Positions 1 through 11,106 of a DNA stretch of 64,000 nucleotides are shown here, piece after piece. Origin of the DNA: Rhodococcus sp. SBT000017. Its GTDB lineage: Bacteria; Actinomycetota; Actinomycetes; Mycobacteriales; Mycobacteriaceae. Positions within the stretch are counted from its first letter, which is position 1. Every line of letters starts with the position of its first letter. The notes under the pieces are model-generated. The model saw only the letters and a program-made list of their open reading frames with translations. It was not told the origin of the DNA and searched no databases. The position numbers and the translations under genes were made by a program. The stretch lies in contig NZ_REFU01000001.1 of assembly GCF_003688915.1 (NCBI RefSeq), positions 2,294,001 through 2,358,000 on the forward strand, read 5' to 3'.

Positions 1-432
1 ATCACCGGTGTTCTTCGCCGACGCGGTGACGTTGAGACCGTCCGCCGACAGCTCGTGCACCACGGTGACGGTCACCGAGAACGGCCAACCCTGATGCGTA
101 CCGATGTCCACACTCTGCTCGACGCGACTGTCGGTGTGCTCCACGAGAGTCCACGCCACGCGTCGGACGAATCCGTGACTGGCGTTGTTTCGAGCGGGCT
201 CGGTGATCTCCAACCGATGCTCGACGCCTTCGAAGGTGAACGTGCCGTCGGCCGTCCTGTTGGGCCACGGGGCCAACACCAGTCCCGCCGACAGCGGCGG
301 CTTCGAGCCCGCCTCCCACGTCTCGGTGAGCGGTGCGCCGTCGTACTCGAGCGCCCGAAGGCCCGCTCCGACGGCAGCGATGTCTGCCCGATACTTGCCG
401 CTCGTCAACGAATACGTCTGCGCGTCAGCCAT
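1..432 (-). CDS. Aldose 1-epimerase family protein (3' end outside window)
   Basis: Only the first ~144 codons lie in the window; the gene runs off the left edge. The visible N-terminal part has the galactose-mutarotase pattern: a short beta start, then LAPWPNRTADG with the sugar-contacting Asn-Arg, then NNASHGFVR carrying the His-Gly that precedes a catalytic histidine region in GalM proteins. The family interconverts alpha and beta anomers of aldoses in the cytoplasm. The ATG at 432 overlaps the stop of the MFS gene upstream (425-427), so the two are probably translationally coupled, perhaps linking sugar export or uptake with epimerisation. The exact sugar cannot be told. Confidence 0.85.
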   Translation of the reverse strand, partial: MADAQTYSLTSGKYRADIAAVGAGLRALEYDGAPLTETWEAGSKPPLSAGLVLAPWPNRTADGTFTFEGVEHRLEITEPARNNASHGFVRRVAWTLVEHTDSRVEQSVDIGTHQGWPFSVTVTVVHELSADGLNVTASAKNTGD

Positions 433-1717
433 GAGAGCCATTCTTTACCACCGCACCCACTCGGTAGCGGATGAACGCCGGAAGTGCCAGCGCGGCGATC
501 GAGACCCCGATGACGACCAGCACTCCACCGCCCGCCGCTGCGGCCGCCGTACCGACGGATGCGGCCGCTGCGCCGTGCAGTACATCCCCGACGCGCGGGC
601 CACCGGCGACCACGACGATGAAGACACCCTGCAGGCGACCGCGCATCTCGTCGGTGGCGACCTGCTGCAGCATCGTGCTGCGGAAGGCCGCGGAGATCAT
701 GTCGGCTCCGCCGCCGAGGGCCAGGAACGCCAGTGCGAACCACAGGGCGAAGGTGGTGGCCCCGTCGGTGGCCGCGCCGACGGCCAGACCGAAGCCGATC
801 ATCGCCACGCCCCACACGACGATGCAGATCAGCACCGCCAGGCCCTGCCTGCGCACTCGGGGCAGCCAGCCGGAGAACACTCCACCGACCACAGCGCCCG
901 CGGACATCGCTGCGAACAGCATGCCCAACACCGGACCGCCCGACGCCGGATCGCCGAAGCTCTCGTGCGCGATCTGTGGGAAGAGCGCGCGGGGCATCCC
1001 GAACACCATCGCGATGATGTCGACGACGAACGAGGCCAGCAACACCTTCTGCGTCGCGAGGTAGGCGAAACCGTCGAACACCGAACGCAATCCGGCGCGC
1101 TGACCCGACTTCGCAGGCGGAATCCCCGGCAGCCGGATCACTGCCCACAGAGTGGCGAACAGTGCGATGGTGTCGATGAGATAAAGGGTCTCGAGCCCGA
1201 TGTAGTAGATGAGAATGCCGGCGCTGAGCGGTCCGGCGATGGCGCCGAAGTTCATCACCGTCATGTTCAGCGAGTTCGCGGCGGGCAGCTGCTCGCCAGG
1301 CAGGATTCGCGGGAGAATCGCGCTGCGCGTCGGCTGATTCACCGCGAAGAATGCCTGCTGAACAGCCAACAGCACCAGGATGATCCACACATTGTTCAGG
1401 TCGAGGAACGCCTGCAACCAGAACAGCGCCGACGTTCCGATCAGGCCGCAGGTGGTGATCATCAACAGGGTGCGTCGGTCCATCACATCGGCCAGCGCCC
1501 CGCCCCACAGACCGAACACGATGAGCGGCACCAGCGCGAAGACACCGGTGAGGCCCACGTAGGCCGAACTCAGCGTGATCTGGAAAACCTGTTGCGGTAC
1601 AGCGACGATGGACAGCTGCGCCCCGATGACGGTGACGATGTTCGCCAACCACAACCGCTTGTAGGCCGGAGTCTTCAGCGGAGTCGTGTCGGCAAGAATG
1701 CCGCGCAACCCGCTCAC
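425..1717 (-). CDS. MFS transporter, EntS/MFS_3-like
   Basis: A 430-residue polytopic membrane protein that should export or import a small solute by proton coupling; the substrate is unknown. It opens with LKTPAYKRLWLANIVTVIGAQL, typical of the EntS-like MFS branch, and has about twelve hydrophobic segments with GALADVMDRRTLL between segments 2 and 3 (the MFS loop motif) and MRGRLQG in the later half. The GTG start at 1717 overlaps the pdxH stop as GTGA. An in-frame extension to 2155 is possible on paper but would lie inside pdxH and lacks membrane character. It forms a tight three-gene run pdxH-MFS-epimerase. Confidence 0.85.
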   Translation of the reverse strand: MSGLRGILADTTPLKTPAYKRLWLANIVTVIGAQLSIVAVPQQVFQITLSSAYVGLTGVFALVPLIVFGLWGGALADVMDRRTLLMITTCGLIGTSALFWLQAFLDLNNVWIILVLLAVQQAFFAVNQPTRSAILPRILPGEQLPAANSLNMTVMNFGAIAGPLSAGILIYYIGLETLYLIDTIALFATLWAVIRLPGIPPAKSGQRAGLRSVFDGFAYLATQKVLLASFVVDIIAMVFGMPRALFPQIAHESFGDPASGGPVLGMLFAAMSAGAVVGGVFSGWLPRVRRQGLAVLICIVVWGVAMIGFGLAVGAATDGATTFALWFALAFLALGGGADMISAAFRSTMLQQVATDEMRGRLQGVFIVVVAGGPRVGDVLHGAAAASVGTAAAAAGGGVLVVIGVSIAALALPAFIRYRVGAVVKNGSHG

Positions 1718-2361
1718 GGTTGCAGACGCTCGATCACACCGCTTGCCACCGTCAGGCGAATTCGGTTGTGCATGCGGCTCGTTCGGCCCTGCCAGAATTC
1801 GACGGTCTCCGGTTCGACGCGAAAGCCACCCCAGTTCGGCGGAACCGGCACCTCGATTCCGTCGAACGTCGCGGTGACCTCGGCCAGTCGCGCAGCCAGA
1901 TCCTTCCGCGAGCCGATCGGGCGCGACTGTTCGGACGCCCATGCCCCCAGCTGGGAGCCGCGGGGCCGCGTACGCCAATACGCTTCGGTGGTCTCGGCAT
2001 CGACCTTGACCACCGGGCCGCGGACGGTGAGCTGGCGGGCAATTCCGATCCACGGGAACGTGATCGACGCATACGGCGTCGCGGTGAGCGCACGGCCCTT
2101 GTCCGAGTCGTAGTTGGTGTAGAACACCACCCCGGATGCGTCGAAGTCCTTGCACAACACGGTGCGGGTGGCGGGTCTACCTGCCTCGTCGACCGTCCCC
2201 AACACGATGGCGTTGGGCTCGGGCAGATTCGCGGCTATCGCGTCGGACAACCACTGCTGCGCCAGCGAACACCACCCGCCGCCCAAGGCATCGACGTCGA
2301 GGTCCTCGGGCGCTCCGTAGTCCACCCGCATGTTCGCCAGGCGCTGTTCATCTGCAGACAC
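1714..2361 (-). CDS. pdxH: Pyridoxamine 5'-phosphate oxidase
   Basis: FMN enzyme that oxidises pyridoxamine or pyridoxine 5'-phosphate to pyridoxal phosphate. The 215 residues cover the full family: NAIVLGTVDEAGRPATRTVLCKDF, then RPRGSQLGAWASEQSRPIGSR, and the C-terminal signature EFWQGRTSRMHNRI ending in ERLQP. The GTG at 2361 (VSADEQRLANMRVDYG) matches the start region of known PdxH proteins; longer in-frame starts reach into the citA promoter. It is transcribed away from citA and ends in a GTGA overlap with the MFS gene. PLP supply fits the two PLP enzymes nearby (SerC, DapC-like). Confidence 0.93.
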   Translation of the reverse strand: MSADEQRLANMRVDYGAPEDLDVDALGGGWCSLAQQWLSDAIAANLPEPNAIVLGTVDEAGRPATRTVLCKDFDASGVVFYTNYDSDKGRALTATPYASITFPWIGIARQLTVRGPVVKVDAETTEAYWRTRPRGSQLGAWASEQSRPIGSRKDLAARLAEVTATFDGIEVPVPPNWGGFRVEPETVEFWQGRTSRMHNRIRLTVASGVIERLQP

Positions 2362-2466
2362 AAGCCCAGACGCTACTCCCGCGTAGAACCCGACTATCGT
2401 TCTGACGAAGTACGCCCGGATGCGGCGCAGAGCCGGGTGCAGTTGCGACGAGGGAGTCCACAGGCC

Positions 2467-4777
<2,311 letters not shown>

Positions 4778-4821
4778 TTGGCAGCAAGCTCACAGCTCCA
4801 GCGCTCCCTTCGAGGCCTACA

Positions 4822-4841
4822 CTTGCTATCAAGTAAGCAAG
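4822..4841. promoter_or_regulatory. Inverted repeat upstream of the rhomboid-like gene
   Basis: CTTGCT and AGCAAG face each other across 8 bases, about 28 bases before the start codon at 4869. The position suits an operator for a dimeric repressor. The binding protein is unknown, and a chance palindrome cannot be excluded. Confidence 0.3.
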
Positions 4842-4868
4842 CGTAACGACCTCGGAGGGAGCGCTCGT

Positions 4869-5540
4869 ATGTACAGGCTCCTGGCATCGGCGCTACGGAT
4901 TCGTGTGACTCTGGTGTACTGCGCACTCGCGGTGGCGGGAACCGTCGCGCTCGGACAGATCGGCCCGCACGATCGGTGGCACGTGCTGCACGCGGCGAGC
5001 ACCAACCTGCACAATCTGACCGACGGCCACCTCGCCACCCTCGTCACGAGCATCTTTCTCACCGAAGGACGGGTGAACTGGCTGTGGTTGGCCGCGGTCG
5101 CCCTGCTGTTCGCCGTCGCCGAGTGGATCTCCGGCTGGCGACGCTTCCTGCTGACCTTCAGCGCCGGACACCTCGGTGCGACGGCGTTGGTTGCCGTCGG
5201 ACTGCTCATCGGCATTCACAACGATTGGCTCGCGGACTCGCTGGCGATGGCCGTCGACGTCGGTGTCAGCTACGCAGCAGCAGCGGTCGCAGGGTCGATG
5301 ATTCGGTACCTGCCGATGCCGTGGCGTGCAGGCTGGGCCGCACTGTGGATCGGTGTCGTCACGATCAGTGGAGTGTCGGACCCGTCCTTCACCGCCGTCG
5401 GGCATGCGATTGCCCTGACCATCGGCTTCGGCCTGGGTGCACTCTACCTTCGCAGAGACGCATCGGCGTTGTCCCACAAAGTAATTGGCGGAACATCGAC
5501 CGAATGGGTGCAGCCGAGCCCGCAGCTGTCTACCCTCTGA
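4869..5540 (+). CDS. Rhomboid-like integral membrane protein
   Basis: A 223-residue protein with about six membrane segments, likely in the rhomboid-like fold class. Ser134 lies in GVSY (rhomboid proteases have GxSG) and His179 lies in the last segment (VGHAIALTIG), so a Ser-His pair is present, but the second Gly of GxSG is Tyr. An early NLTDGHLATLVTS stretch resembles the segment leading into the rhomboid core. It may therefore be an intramembrane protease or an inactive relative. A good ribosome site (CGGAGGGAG) precedes the ATG. A short inverted repeat sits in its promoter. Confidence 0.65.
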   Translation: MYRLLASALRIRVTLVYCALAVAGTVALGQIGPHDRWHVLHAASTNLHNLTDGHLATLVTSIFLTEGRVNWLWLAAVALLFAVAEWISGWRRFLLTFSAGHLGATALVAVGLLIGIHNDWLADSLAMAVDVGVSYAAAAVAGSMIRYLPMPWRAGWAALWIGVVTISGVSDPSFTAVGHAIALTIGFGLGALYLRRDASALSHKVIGGTSTEWVQPSPQLSTL

Positions 5541-5652
5541 TAGGGAAACGATCGTCGGCAGAAGCGATGCGTGTCGAACACCCGCCGAATACGGCAGGTG
5601 AACTAGGCTCGAATTCGACGGTATCGCGAGCCGGCGCGATGAGGAGGTCAAG

Positions 5653-6552
5653 GTGCGAGACTTACGTGTGGTGGGTCTCGAGGCCGACGGAAAGTTCGTC
5701 GTGTGCGCAGATCCCAAGACCGGCGACAGATTCCGGCTTCCAGCCGACGACAAGCTCCGCGCGGCCTCACGCGGTGACATCGCTCGACTAGGACAGATTG
5801 AGATCGAAATGGACAGCTTGCTTCGGCCGAAAGAAATTCAGGCCCGTATCCGCAGCGGAGCGACCATCGAACAGGTTGCCGCCGACTCCGGAATGGCCAT
5901 CAGTCGCGTCGAGGTGTTCGCGCACCCGGTGCTGCTCGAACGCTCGCAGGCCGCGTCGATGGCTCAGGCCGGTCATCCGCTGCGCCACGACGGCCCTGCC
6001 GTGCAGACCCTGCTCGAGATCGTCACCCTCGCCTTCCGCGCCCGCGGCCACAATCTCGACGACGCGGCGTGGGACGCCTGGCGCGACGAGGACAACAAGT
6101 GGGTCGCGCAGCTGAAGTGGCAGGCGGGCCGTACCACCAACAAGGCGCACTGGCAGTTCCTGCCCGACGGGCACGGCGGCACCATCGCGCCACTCGACGA
6201 CACCGCACACGAACTGATCGATCCCGACTTCGGACGCCAACTGCGCGGTCTGGCACCGGTGCGCGCACTGACGTCCGCCGAGGATTCCGACGACGAGGCC
6301 TCGCAGCAGAGCTTCGACGAGTACTACGGCACCACCGCCGACAGCGAGATCGACGCCGGGACCATCGAGGTCGAGGTGGACGATGCGCCGACTCCCGAGC
6401 CCGAGCAGCCACGCGAACCGGTGGCCAGGGAGCCCAGGCCCGCACCGAAGCCTGCCGCCGGTCACACCAGCGGCAAGGACAAGCGCGGCAAGCCGGCCAT
6501 GCCGTCGTGGGAGGACGTCCTGCTCGGCGTTCGCAGCAGCGGTCACAACTGA
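5653..6552 (+). CDS. sepH: Septation protein SepH
   Basis: SepH (DUF3071) stimulates FtsZ assembly in actinobacterial cell division. The 299-residue protein starts MRDLRVVGLEADGKFVVCAD, contains a helix-turn-helix-like segment at residues 70-92 (ATIEQVAADSGMAISRVEVF) and the conserved DDAAWDAWRDEDNKWVAQLKW block at about 137-157. The last ~95 residues are an acidic, Pro-rich linker ending in a Lys/Arg patch and MPSWEDVLLGVRSS, a conserved tail. GTG start at 5653 behind GAGGAGGTCAAG. This is the counterpart of Rv0883c, next to serC as in mycobacteria. Confidence 0.9.
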   Translation: MRDLRVVGLEADGKFVVCADPKTGDRFRLPADDKLRAASRGDIARLGQIEIEMDSLLRPKEIQARIRSGATIEQVAADSGMAISRVEVFAHPVLLERSQAASMAQAGHPLRHDGPAVQTLLEIVTLAFRARGHNLDDAAWDAWRDEDNKWVAQLKWQAGRTTNKAHWQFLPDGHGGTIAPLDDTAHELIDPDFGRQLRGLAPVRALTSAEDSDDEASQQSFDEYYGTTADSEIDAGTIEVEVDDAPTPEPEQPREPVAREPRPAPKPAAGHTSGKDKRGKPAMPSWEDVLLGVRSSGHN

Positions 6553-6635
6553 GTTCTGATGTGACCGATGTGCCGCGCGGTGCAGAACCGCCGACGCTCA
6601 CACCGTAGGCTTCCCAGGAGGTAACGGAGAGAGAG

Positions 6636-7397
6636 GTGCCGGTAGTGGGGGCCAAAGCATCAACGATCTGGTACGTGGACGCACCGGATCCCATTTCTGT
6701 ACTCCGAGAGGCCACCACCTCGGACTGGAATGCTGCGAGCGCACTCGTCGGACGTCTGTACCCCCACCTGACGGCAGTGCCCCTCGGACAGGGCCCCATA
6801 TCGACCTCTGCGGGCGTGGACGACGATCACGTCTTCATCGGTTGCTACCCGGGCGTCACCGTGGTGTGCGGATCCAATCTCGCGGTGCCCACACCGTCGA
6901 CGCTTCCCGAATCCTTCACTCGCCCTCTGGCGTCCGAGCACACCTACCTCGTCGCCTCGGATCCCCAACACGCCTGGGGTGCGTTCGCGTACTGGGAGCG
7001 CGGTGAATTCCGCCGGTCCTTCAGCGCCACCCCGGTGTACATCTACGAGGACGCGGGACTGCCACTGGTGTGGGAGCGATCGTTCTGGGCCGGTGAGCAT
7101 CCGCTGATCTATCCCCCCGGCGTGATGCCCGATCCACAATCGCTGCCGTTCCACCCACAGGAATTCGCCGAGGCCGCCAACGCCGAGTGGCTCGGATTCC
7201 GCTACACCGGCGCACCGCACGCGGACGAATTCGATCCGAACACCCTGCCGGTCTGCGGCTTCACGATGTACGTTCCGGGGCAGGAGCCGCCGCCGCCGAA
7301 CCAGAGCCCGAACGGCCGCGCCGCGCAGGAACCGATGCCCGACGCCCCCGACGAACAGGCACCGCGACCGAAGAAGCGTTGGTTCTCGCGCAAATAG
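6636..7397 (+). CDS. DUF6928-like conserved protein
   Basis: A 253-residue soluble protein seen widely in Nocardiales; it looks like the DUF6928 family. It starts with GAKASTIWYVDAPDPISVLR, has a central WERSFWAGEHPLIYPPGVMPDPQSLPFHPQEFAEAA-type block (split here as read), and ends in a Pro-rich tail with a basic KKRWFSRK terminus. No catalytic motif or membrane segment is recognisable. The GTG at 6636 is behind GAGAGAGAG; a second GTG two codons later could also serve. It is convergent with the DUF2537 gene. Function unknown. Confidence 0.7.
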   Translation: MPVVGAKASTIWYVDAPDPISVLREATTSDWNAASALVGRLYPHLTAVPLGQGPISTSAGVDDDHVFIGCYPGVTVVCGSNLAVPTPSTLPESFTRPLASEHTYLVASDPQHAWGAFAYWERGEFRRSFSATPVYIYEDAGLPLVWERSFWAGEHPLIYPPGVMPDPQSLPFHPQEFAEAANAEWLGFRYTGAPHADEFDPNTLPVCGFTMYVPGQEPPPPNQSPNGRAAQEPMPDAPDEQAPRPKKRWFSRK

Positions 7398-7398
7398 C

Positions 7399-7479
7399 GG
7401 CAGGGTGGGCACCGTTGCGCGCAACAACCGCCGGTCGACGGGTTTCCGCCGATGGTCGCCGGTAGTGCGCAACCCTGCC
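7399..7479. terminator. Long imperfect hairpin between convergent genes
   Basis: GGCAGGG (7399-7405) and TTGCGC (7415-7420) pair with the contiguous GCGCAACCCTGCC (7467-7479), giving a 13-bp stem with one 9-nt bulge. It lies just after the stop of the DUF6928 gene and before the end of the opposite gene, so it could end transcription from either side. There is no T-run. Confidence 0.35.
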
Positions 7480-7501
7480 CGCACCCGGTGCCCGGCGAAC
7501 G

Positions 7502-7771
7502 TCAGAACGCCAGCGCCGCCAGTGCCACGAAGCTCAGGATCGAACCGATACCGGCTCCGTAGACGGCCCAACGCCACACCGGTATCGCGAGCCACCGCAT
7601 GACCGTCGGTGCCGCACCCGCAACGACGATGATGTTCAGACCGATCGCGAGCAGCGGATGAATTCTGGCCAGTTCCAGACCGAAGGTCGTCAGTGCAACA
7701 CCCACGAGCGCCGCCGAGATCGCGGCGATCGGGATTCCGGTCCAGCGGACGCCCGGGTCGTGGTCGTTCAC
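7502..7771 (-). CDS. DUF2537-like small membrane protein
   Basis: An 89-residue protein with three hydrophobic helices (IPIAAISAALVGVALTTFG, LLAIGLNIIVVAGAAP and a C-terminal VYGAGIGSILSFVALAALAF). It fits the DUF2537 family, like Rv0882, which also neighbours the RNA methylase. The GTG at 7771 overlaps the stop of the upstream methylase gene (GTGA), so it is translationally coupled to it. Role unknown. Confidence 0.7.
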   Translation of the reverse strand: MNDHDPGVRWTGIPIAAISAALVGVALTTFGLELARIHPLLAIGLNIIVVAGAAPTVMRWLAIPVWRWAVYGAGIGSILSFVALAALAF

Positions 7772-8571
7772 GTCAGGCGCACGCGTTCGTAGAACCCCAT
7801 CGCAGCGGCCGTGGCCACATTGAGTGAATCGGTGCCGGGAGCCATCGGAATGCGCGCGCGAATGTCCGTGGCGCGCATGGCATGTTCGGTCAACCCCGGT
7901 CCCTCCGCGCCGAGCAACAACGCGACCTTCTCCCCCGTCATCGCCGCCGCCAGCGACACCGCCGCCGGATTGGGTGTCAGCGAGATCAGCTGAAAGCCAT
8001 GCGCGCGAACGCGATCGAGGCCGCGCGGCCACTCGGGCACCTTCGCGAAGGGCACCCGCAGCACATGCCCCATCGATACCCGCACCGACCGTCGATAGAG
8101 CGGATCCGCGCACGCGGCCCCGAACAGCACCGCATCCACTCCGAGGCCTGCCGCGTTGCGGAACATCGACCCGAGATTCTCGTGATCGTTGACGCCCTCG
8201 AGAATCGCCACCGTCTTCGCTCCGGCCAACACCTCGTCGAGATCGAGGGCCTGCGGCCTGTTCGCCGCCGCCAACACCCCTCGATTGAGATGAAAGCCGA
8301 CGACCTCGGCCATCACCTCTGCGGACGTCCGGTAGAACGGAACGTCCGAATCGACGAGATCGTCGCGCAAGGCGTCGAGCCGTCGATCCACGCCCAGCAG
8401 GCTGATCATCGGAAACCGCGAGGTCAGCAGGCGCTGCGCAACCAACACACCCTCGGCGATCACCAGGCCCTTGCCCTCGGGCAGGTCGGGCCGCCGATCC
8501 GACGAGTTGAGATCGCGAAAATCGTCCAGTCGCGGGTCCGATGGGTCGTCGATGTCGATTACATGCACCAC
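7768..8571 (-). CDS. TrmH/SpoU-family RNA 2'-O-methyltransferase
   Basis: A SPOUT-fold enzyme that should transfer a methyl group from SAM to a ribose 2'-OH of rRNA or tRNA. All three SPOUT motifs are visible in the 267 residues: NLGSMFRNAAGLG (about residue 130), LLLGAEGPGL (about 217) and IPMAPGTDSLNVATAAAMGF near the C terminus, which make the trefoil knot and bind SAM. The N-terminal substrate-binding part has IAEGVLVAQRLLTS. The RNA target cannot be read from sequence. It is the counterpart of Rv0881. GTG start at 8571; a second GTG is adjacent. Confidence 0.9.
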   Translation of the reverse strand: MVHVIDIDDPSDPRLDDFRDLNSSDRRPDLPEGKGLVIAEGVLVAQRLLTSRFPMISLLGVDRRLDALRDDLVDSDVPFYRTSAEVMAEVVGFHLNRGVLAAANRPQALDLDEVLAGAKTVAILEGVNDHENLGSMFRNAAGLGVDAVLFGAACADPLYRRSVRVSMGHVLRVPFAKVPEWPRGLDRVRAHGFQLISLTPNPAAVSLAAAMTGEKVALLLGAEGPGLTEHAMRATDIRARIPMAPGTDSLNVATAAAMGFYERVRLT

Positions 8572-8647
8572 GTGCTCATCTTGTCACCCGACCGATTTCG
8601 AGACTCCGTCGGCGAAGGCCTACATCTGTATGGAAAAGTAAAGAGCG

Positions 8648-9847
8648 ATGACTACCGACGAATCGATCACCATCCGTACCGCCACCGACGACGACTGGGA
8701 TGCCGTCGCGCTGCTCGACGCCCACGCATTCGGCGAGCACCAGAACGCCGAGGACCTGGCCGAGACGCAGATCCTGACTCAGTCCGAGCACGTGTACCTG
8801 GCGTGGGACGGCGAGACCCCGGTGGGTGTGGCCATGCACTTCCCTATGTCGGTCACCGTTCCCGGTGGTGCGCAGGTCGAGGCGTCCGGAGTCTCCTGGG
8901 TCTCGGTTGCGCCGACGCATCGTCGACGCGGCATCCTGCGATCGATGTTCACCCAGCAGCACCGCGCCCTGAACGACGCGGGCGCACCGCTCTCCCTGCT
9001 CACAGCCAGCGAGGCGACGATCTACGGACGCTTCGGATACGGGCCGTTGACCGAGGAGATCAGTGTCTCGATCGACCGTCGATTCGCGCAGTTCCGCAAG
9101 GACACTCCCCCGGCCACCGGTGTGCGGCTGATCGAATCGGCCGAGGCCACCGAACTGCTCCCCGACATCTACCACCGCTGGCAGCAGCAGACCGCAGGCG
9201 CTCAGCCCAAGCCGCCGATCCGCTGGGAGCGGTTCTTCGCCGACCGCGAGAACCGGCGCGGCGGACTGACGGCTCTGTTCTTCGTCGTTCATCCCGACGG
9301 ATACGTCGCCTACCGACGCGGACAGAACCCGAGTCGGGTGGTGGTGGAGGAATTCATCGCGGTGACCGACGACGCGTACGCCGCGCTGTGGCAGATTCTC
9401 GTCGGAGTGGACCTGGTCGACACCATCGAGGTACGGCAGGCACGGGACGAAGCACTGCCGTTCCTGCTGACCAACAATCGGCTACCGAAGGTCACGGCTC
9501 ACCACGACGCTCTGTGGGGCCGCATCATGCATGTCGAGGCAGCGCTGGAGGCTCGCACCTACGCTCTCGACACCTCGCTGATCATCGCTGTGCGAGATCC
9601 CTTCCTCGATGCGGGCGGCACCTACTCGCTGACCGTGACCGACGGCCGCGCCACCTGCACCCGGGTGGAATCCGAACCGGACATCGAACTCGACATCGAC
9701 GTGCTCGCAAGCATCTACTTCGGCACCCACCGAGCCCGCTTGTTCGCCGCGGCCAACCGCCTCACCGCGCGCAACGACGCGTCACTGCACGCACTCGACC
9801 TGACGTTCGGAACTGCGCGCCCGGCCGTCATGGGTTGGGGTTTCTAA
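8648..9847 (+). CDS. Eis-like GNAT N-acetyltransferase
   Basis: A 399-residue protein of the Eis (enhanced intracellular survival) family, which acetylates amines including aminoglycosides at several positions and works as a hexamer. The N-terminal GNAT domain has VSVAPTHRRRGILRSMF (about 85-101), the acetyl-CoA pyrophosphate loop; EATIYGRFGYGP carries the Eis tyrosine. A second GNAT-like domain and the C-terminal SCP-like domain follow, and the chain ends in Phe whose free carboxylate is used in catalysis in Eis. Length agrees with Eis (about 400). ATG at 8648 soon after GTAAAGAGCG. Native substrate unknown. Confidence 0.88.
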   Translation: MTTDESITIRTATDDDWDAVALLDAHAFGEHQNAEDLAETQILTQSEHVYLAWDGETPVGVAMHFPMSVTVPGGAQVEASGVSWVSVAPTHRRRGILRSMFTQQHRALNDAGAPLSLLTASEATIYGRFGYGPLTEEISVSIDRRFAQFRKDTPPATGVRLIESAEATELLPDIYHRWQQQTAGAQPKPPIRWERFFADRENRRGGLTALFFVVHPDGYVAYRRGQNPSRVVVEEFIAVTDDAYAALWQILVGVDLVDTIEVRQARDEALPFLLTNNRLPKVTAHHDALWGRIMHVEAALEARTYALDTSLIIAVRDPFLDAGGTYSLTVTDGRATCTRVESEPDIELDIDVLASIYFGTHRARLFAAANRLTARNDASLHALDLTFGTARPAVMGWGF

Positions 9848-9904
9848 AGCAGACGCTTTGGTGGCTGACAACACTCGAAGCACCCATGCGATGTCCGAGT
9901 GCGC

Positions 9905-10981
9905 TCACGGGCAACCTCCCAGAAAGGTGCTGACGAATGCCTGTGTGCCACCACGGATGGACGTTACCGTCGAGTTGTCCGAAAGTGATTCGACCTCGTT
10001 CTCAAAGAGAAAACCGATGTACATTTCGGGCTTCAGAGGGTCTCTCGCGATCAGGGGTGCTGCGAGACCCGTGATTTCGACCAGTTCATACCCTGCAAGG
10101 GCACCTTTGACCTCGGCCGCCGTCATGCCCGATCTGACGCCGTTGATGCTGTTCGATCCGACCGCGCCGATGACTGCCTCGTTCTCCAGCCAAATCGCGC
10201 CGGACCGCGCTCCGGAAAACGGGTACATGATGCAGGAGTCGCTGTTCTTCAGTGCGCTTCCGAACGGGATGCCGCTTGCATCCAGCTCAGCTCGACCGGT
10301 ACCGATCACGATCTCACCGATACCTCCGAAGGTGATTGTGTCCCAGGACATGACACTGTTCGCAACAGGAGCCTCCGAGGACGTCTCAGTAGACGAGGTG
10401 TCTTCCTCAACGCACGCAGTGGTGCCTCGCTTCGCGAATTCTTCGCCCCCGCTTCTGATCGTGGACACCTCATCCGAGTCAGCTATTCGACCGGAGTCCG
10501 AACGGACGGTGAAGGCCAAGTAGCGGGTCGGGCTATCGGCCTCACTCACAACCACCTCGCTCACCGTGTCGTTCGTGGTCACATCGAAAACAGCATCGGG
10601 AAATGCCGACTTGATATCGTTGACTGTACTTCCACCGCTCAAATCCGGGATTGCAAACTGACCAGCGATTCCGATGACGACATCGTCCTTGACATACACA
10701 CTGACGCTACGTCCGTACGCGGATTCCTCGTATCGGCTGCAGTCGTCGCTGGGGCTCATTATCGGGCTGGTTCTGACGCCATGCTGCGGGAGGTCAGCCT
10801 CGCTCATTCCTACGACGATGTCGCCGATACCGCCGAAGTACATCGGCCTCTCGGCCAACTCGAGTGGTCGCTCCGCCTCCTGACTTCCACATGCAGCCAG
10901 TGGGCCGACCACCATGACGAAAAAGAGCGAGGCCGCACACGCGCCGAAGCGGCGAGTGGGTTCGAGTTTCTTGGAGCGCAT
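9905..10981 (-). CDS. Secreted lipoprotein with internal tandem duplication
   Basis: A 358-residue predicted lipoprotein: basic start MRSKKLEPTRR, hydrophobic segment, lipobox PLAAC with Cys31. The mature part is two copies of one ~145-residue domain. Shared landmarks are FGGIGDIVVG and FGGIGEIVIG, a Cys followed by Y, VxxxGIAGQ and VIGAVGS, a TxxDIKSAF / TAAEVKGAL helix, YLAFT / YIGFL, then SDxxxVSTIRSG and SDNSTVTSIRGG, ending in a Cys. Each copy has two Cys that could pair. The start at 10981 is fixed by AAGGAGG eight bases upstream; longer ORF extension is discarded. Base composition is less GC-rich than its neighbours. Function unknown; an extracytoplasmic sensor or binding role is only a guess. 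Confidence 0.75.
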   Translation of the reverse strand: MRSKKLEPTRRFGACAASLFFVMVVGPLAACGSQEAERPLELAERPMYFGGIGDIVVGMSEADLPQHGVRTSPIMSPSDDCSRYEESAYGRSVSVYVKDDVVIGIAGQFAIPDLSGGSTVNDIKSAFPDAVFDVTTNDTVSEVVVSEADSPTRYLAFTVRSDSGRIADSDEVSTIRSGGEEFAKRGTTACVEEDTSSTETSSEAPVANSVMSWDTITFGGIGEIVIGTGRAELDASGIPFGSALKNSDSCIMYPFSGARSGAIWLENEAVIGAVGSNSINGVRSGMTAAEVKGALAGYELVEITGLAAPLIARDPLKPEMYIGFLFENEVESLSDNSTVTSIRGGTQAFVSTFLGGCP

Positions 10982-11106
10982 ACCTGTGCACCTCCTTATC
11001 AGGTCGATGACCGCAAGGAGGCGATCACTCATCACTGCGGGCTGAACAATACAATGAAAGCTACTGGTCGACATTTCAGAAGTTGCGATTCGTCGTCCAT
11101 GATTGC

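Noticed and set aside
185..2113. 642-codon plus-strand reading frame
   Set aside because: It lies opposite the epimerase, MFS and pdxH genes; its translation is Arg/His/Gln-rich with no domain, typical antisense shadow of high-GC genes.
1720..2466. Long N-terminal extension of citrate synthase
   Set aside because: Known CitA proteins start at the position of the ATG at 2467; the extension is antisense to pdxH.
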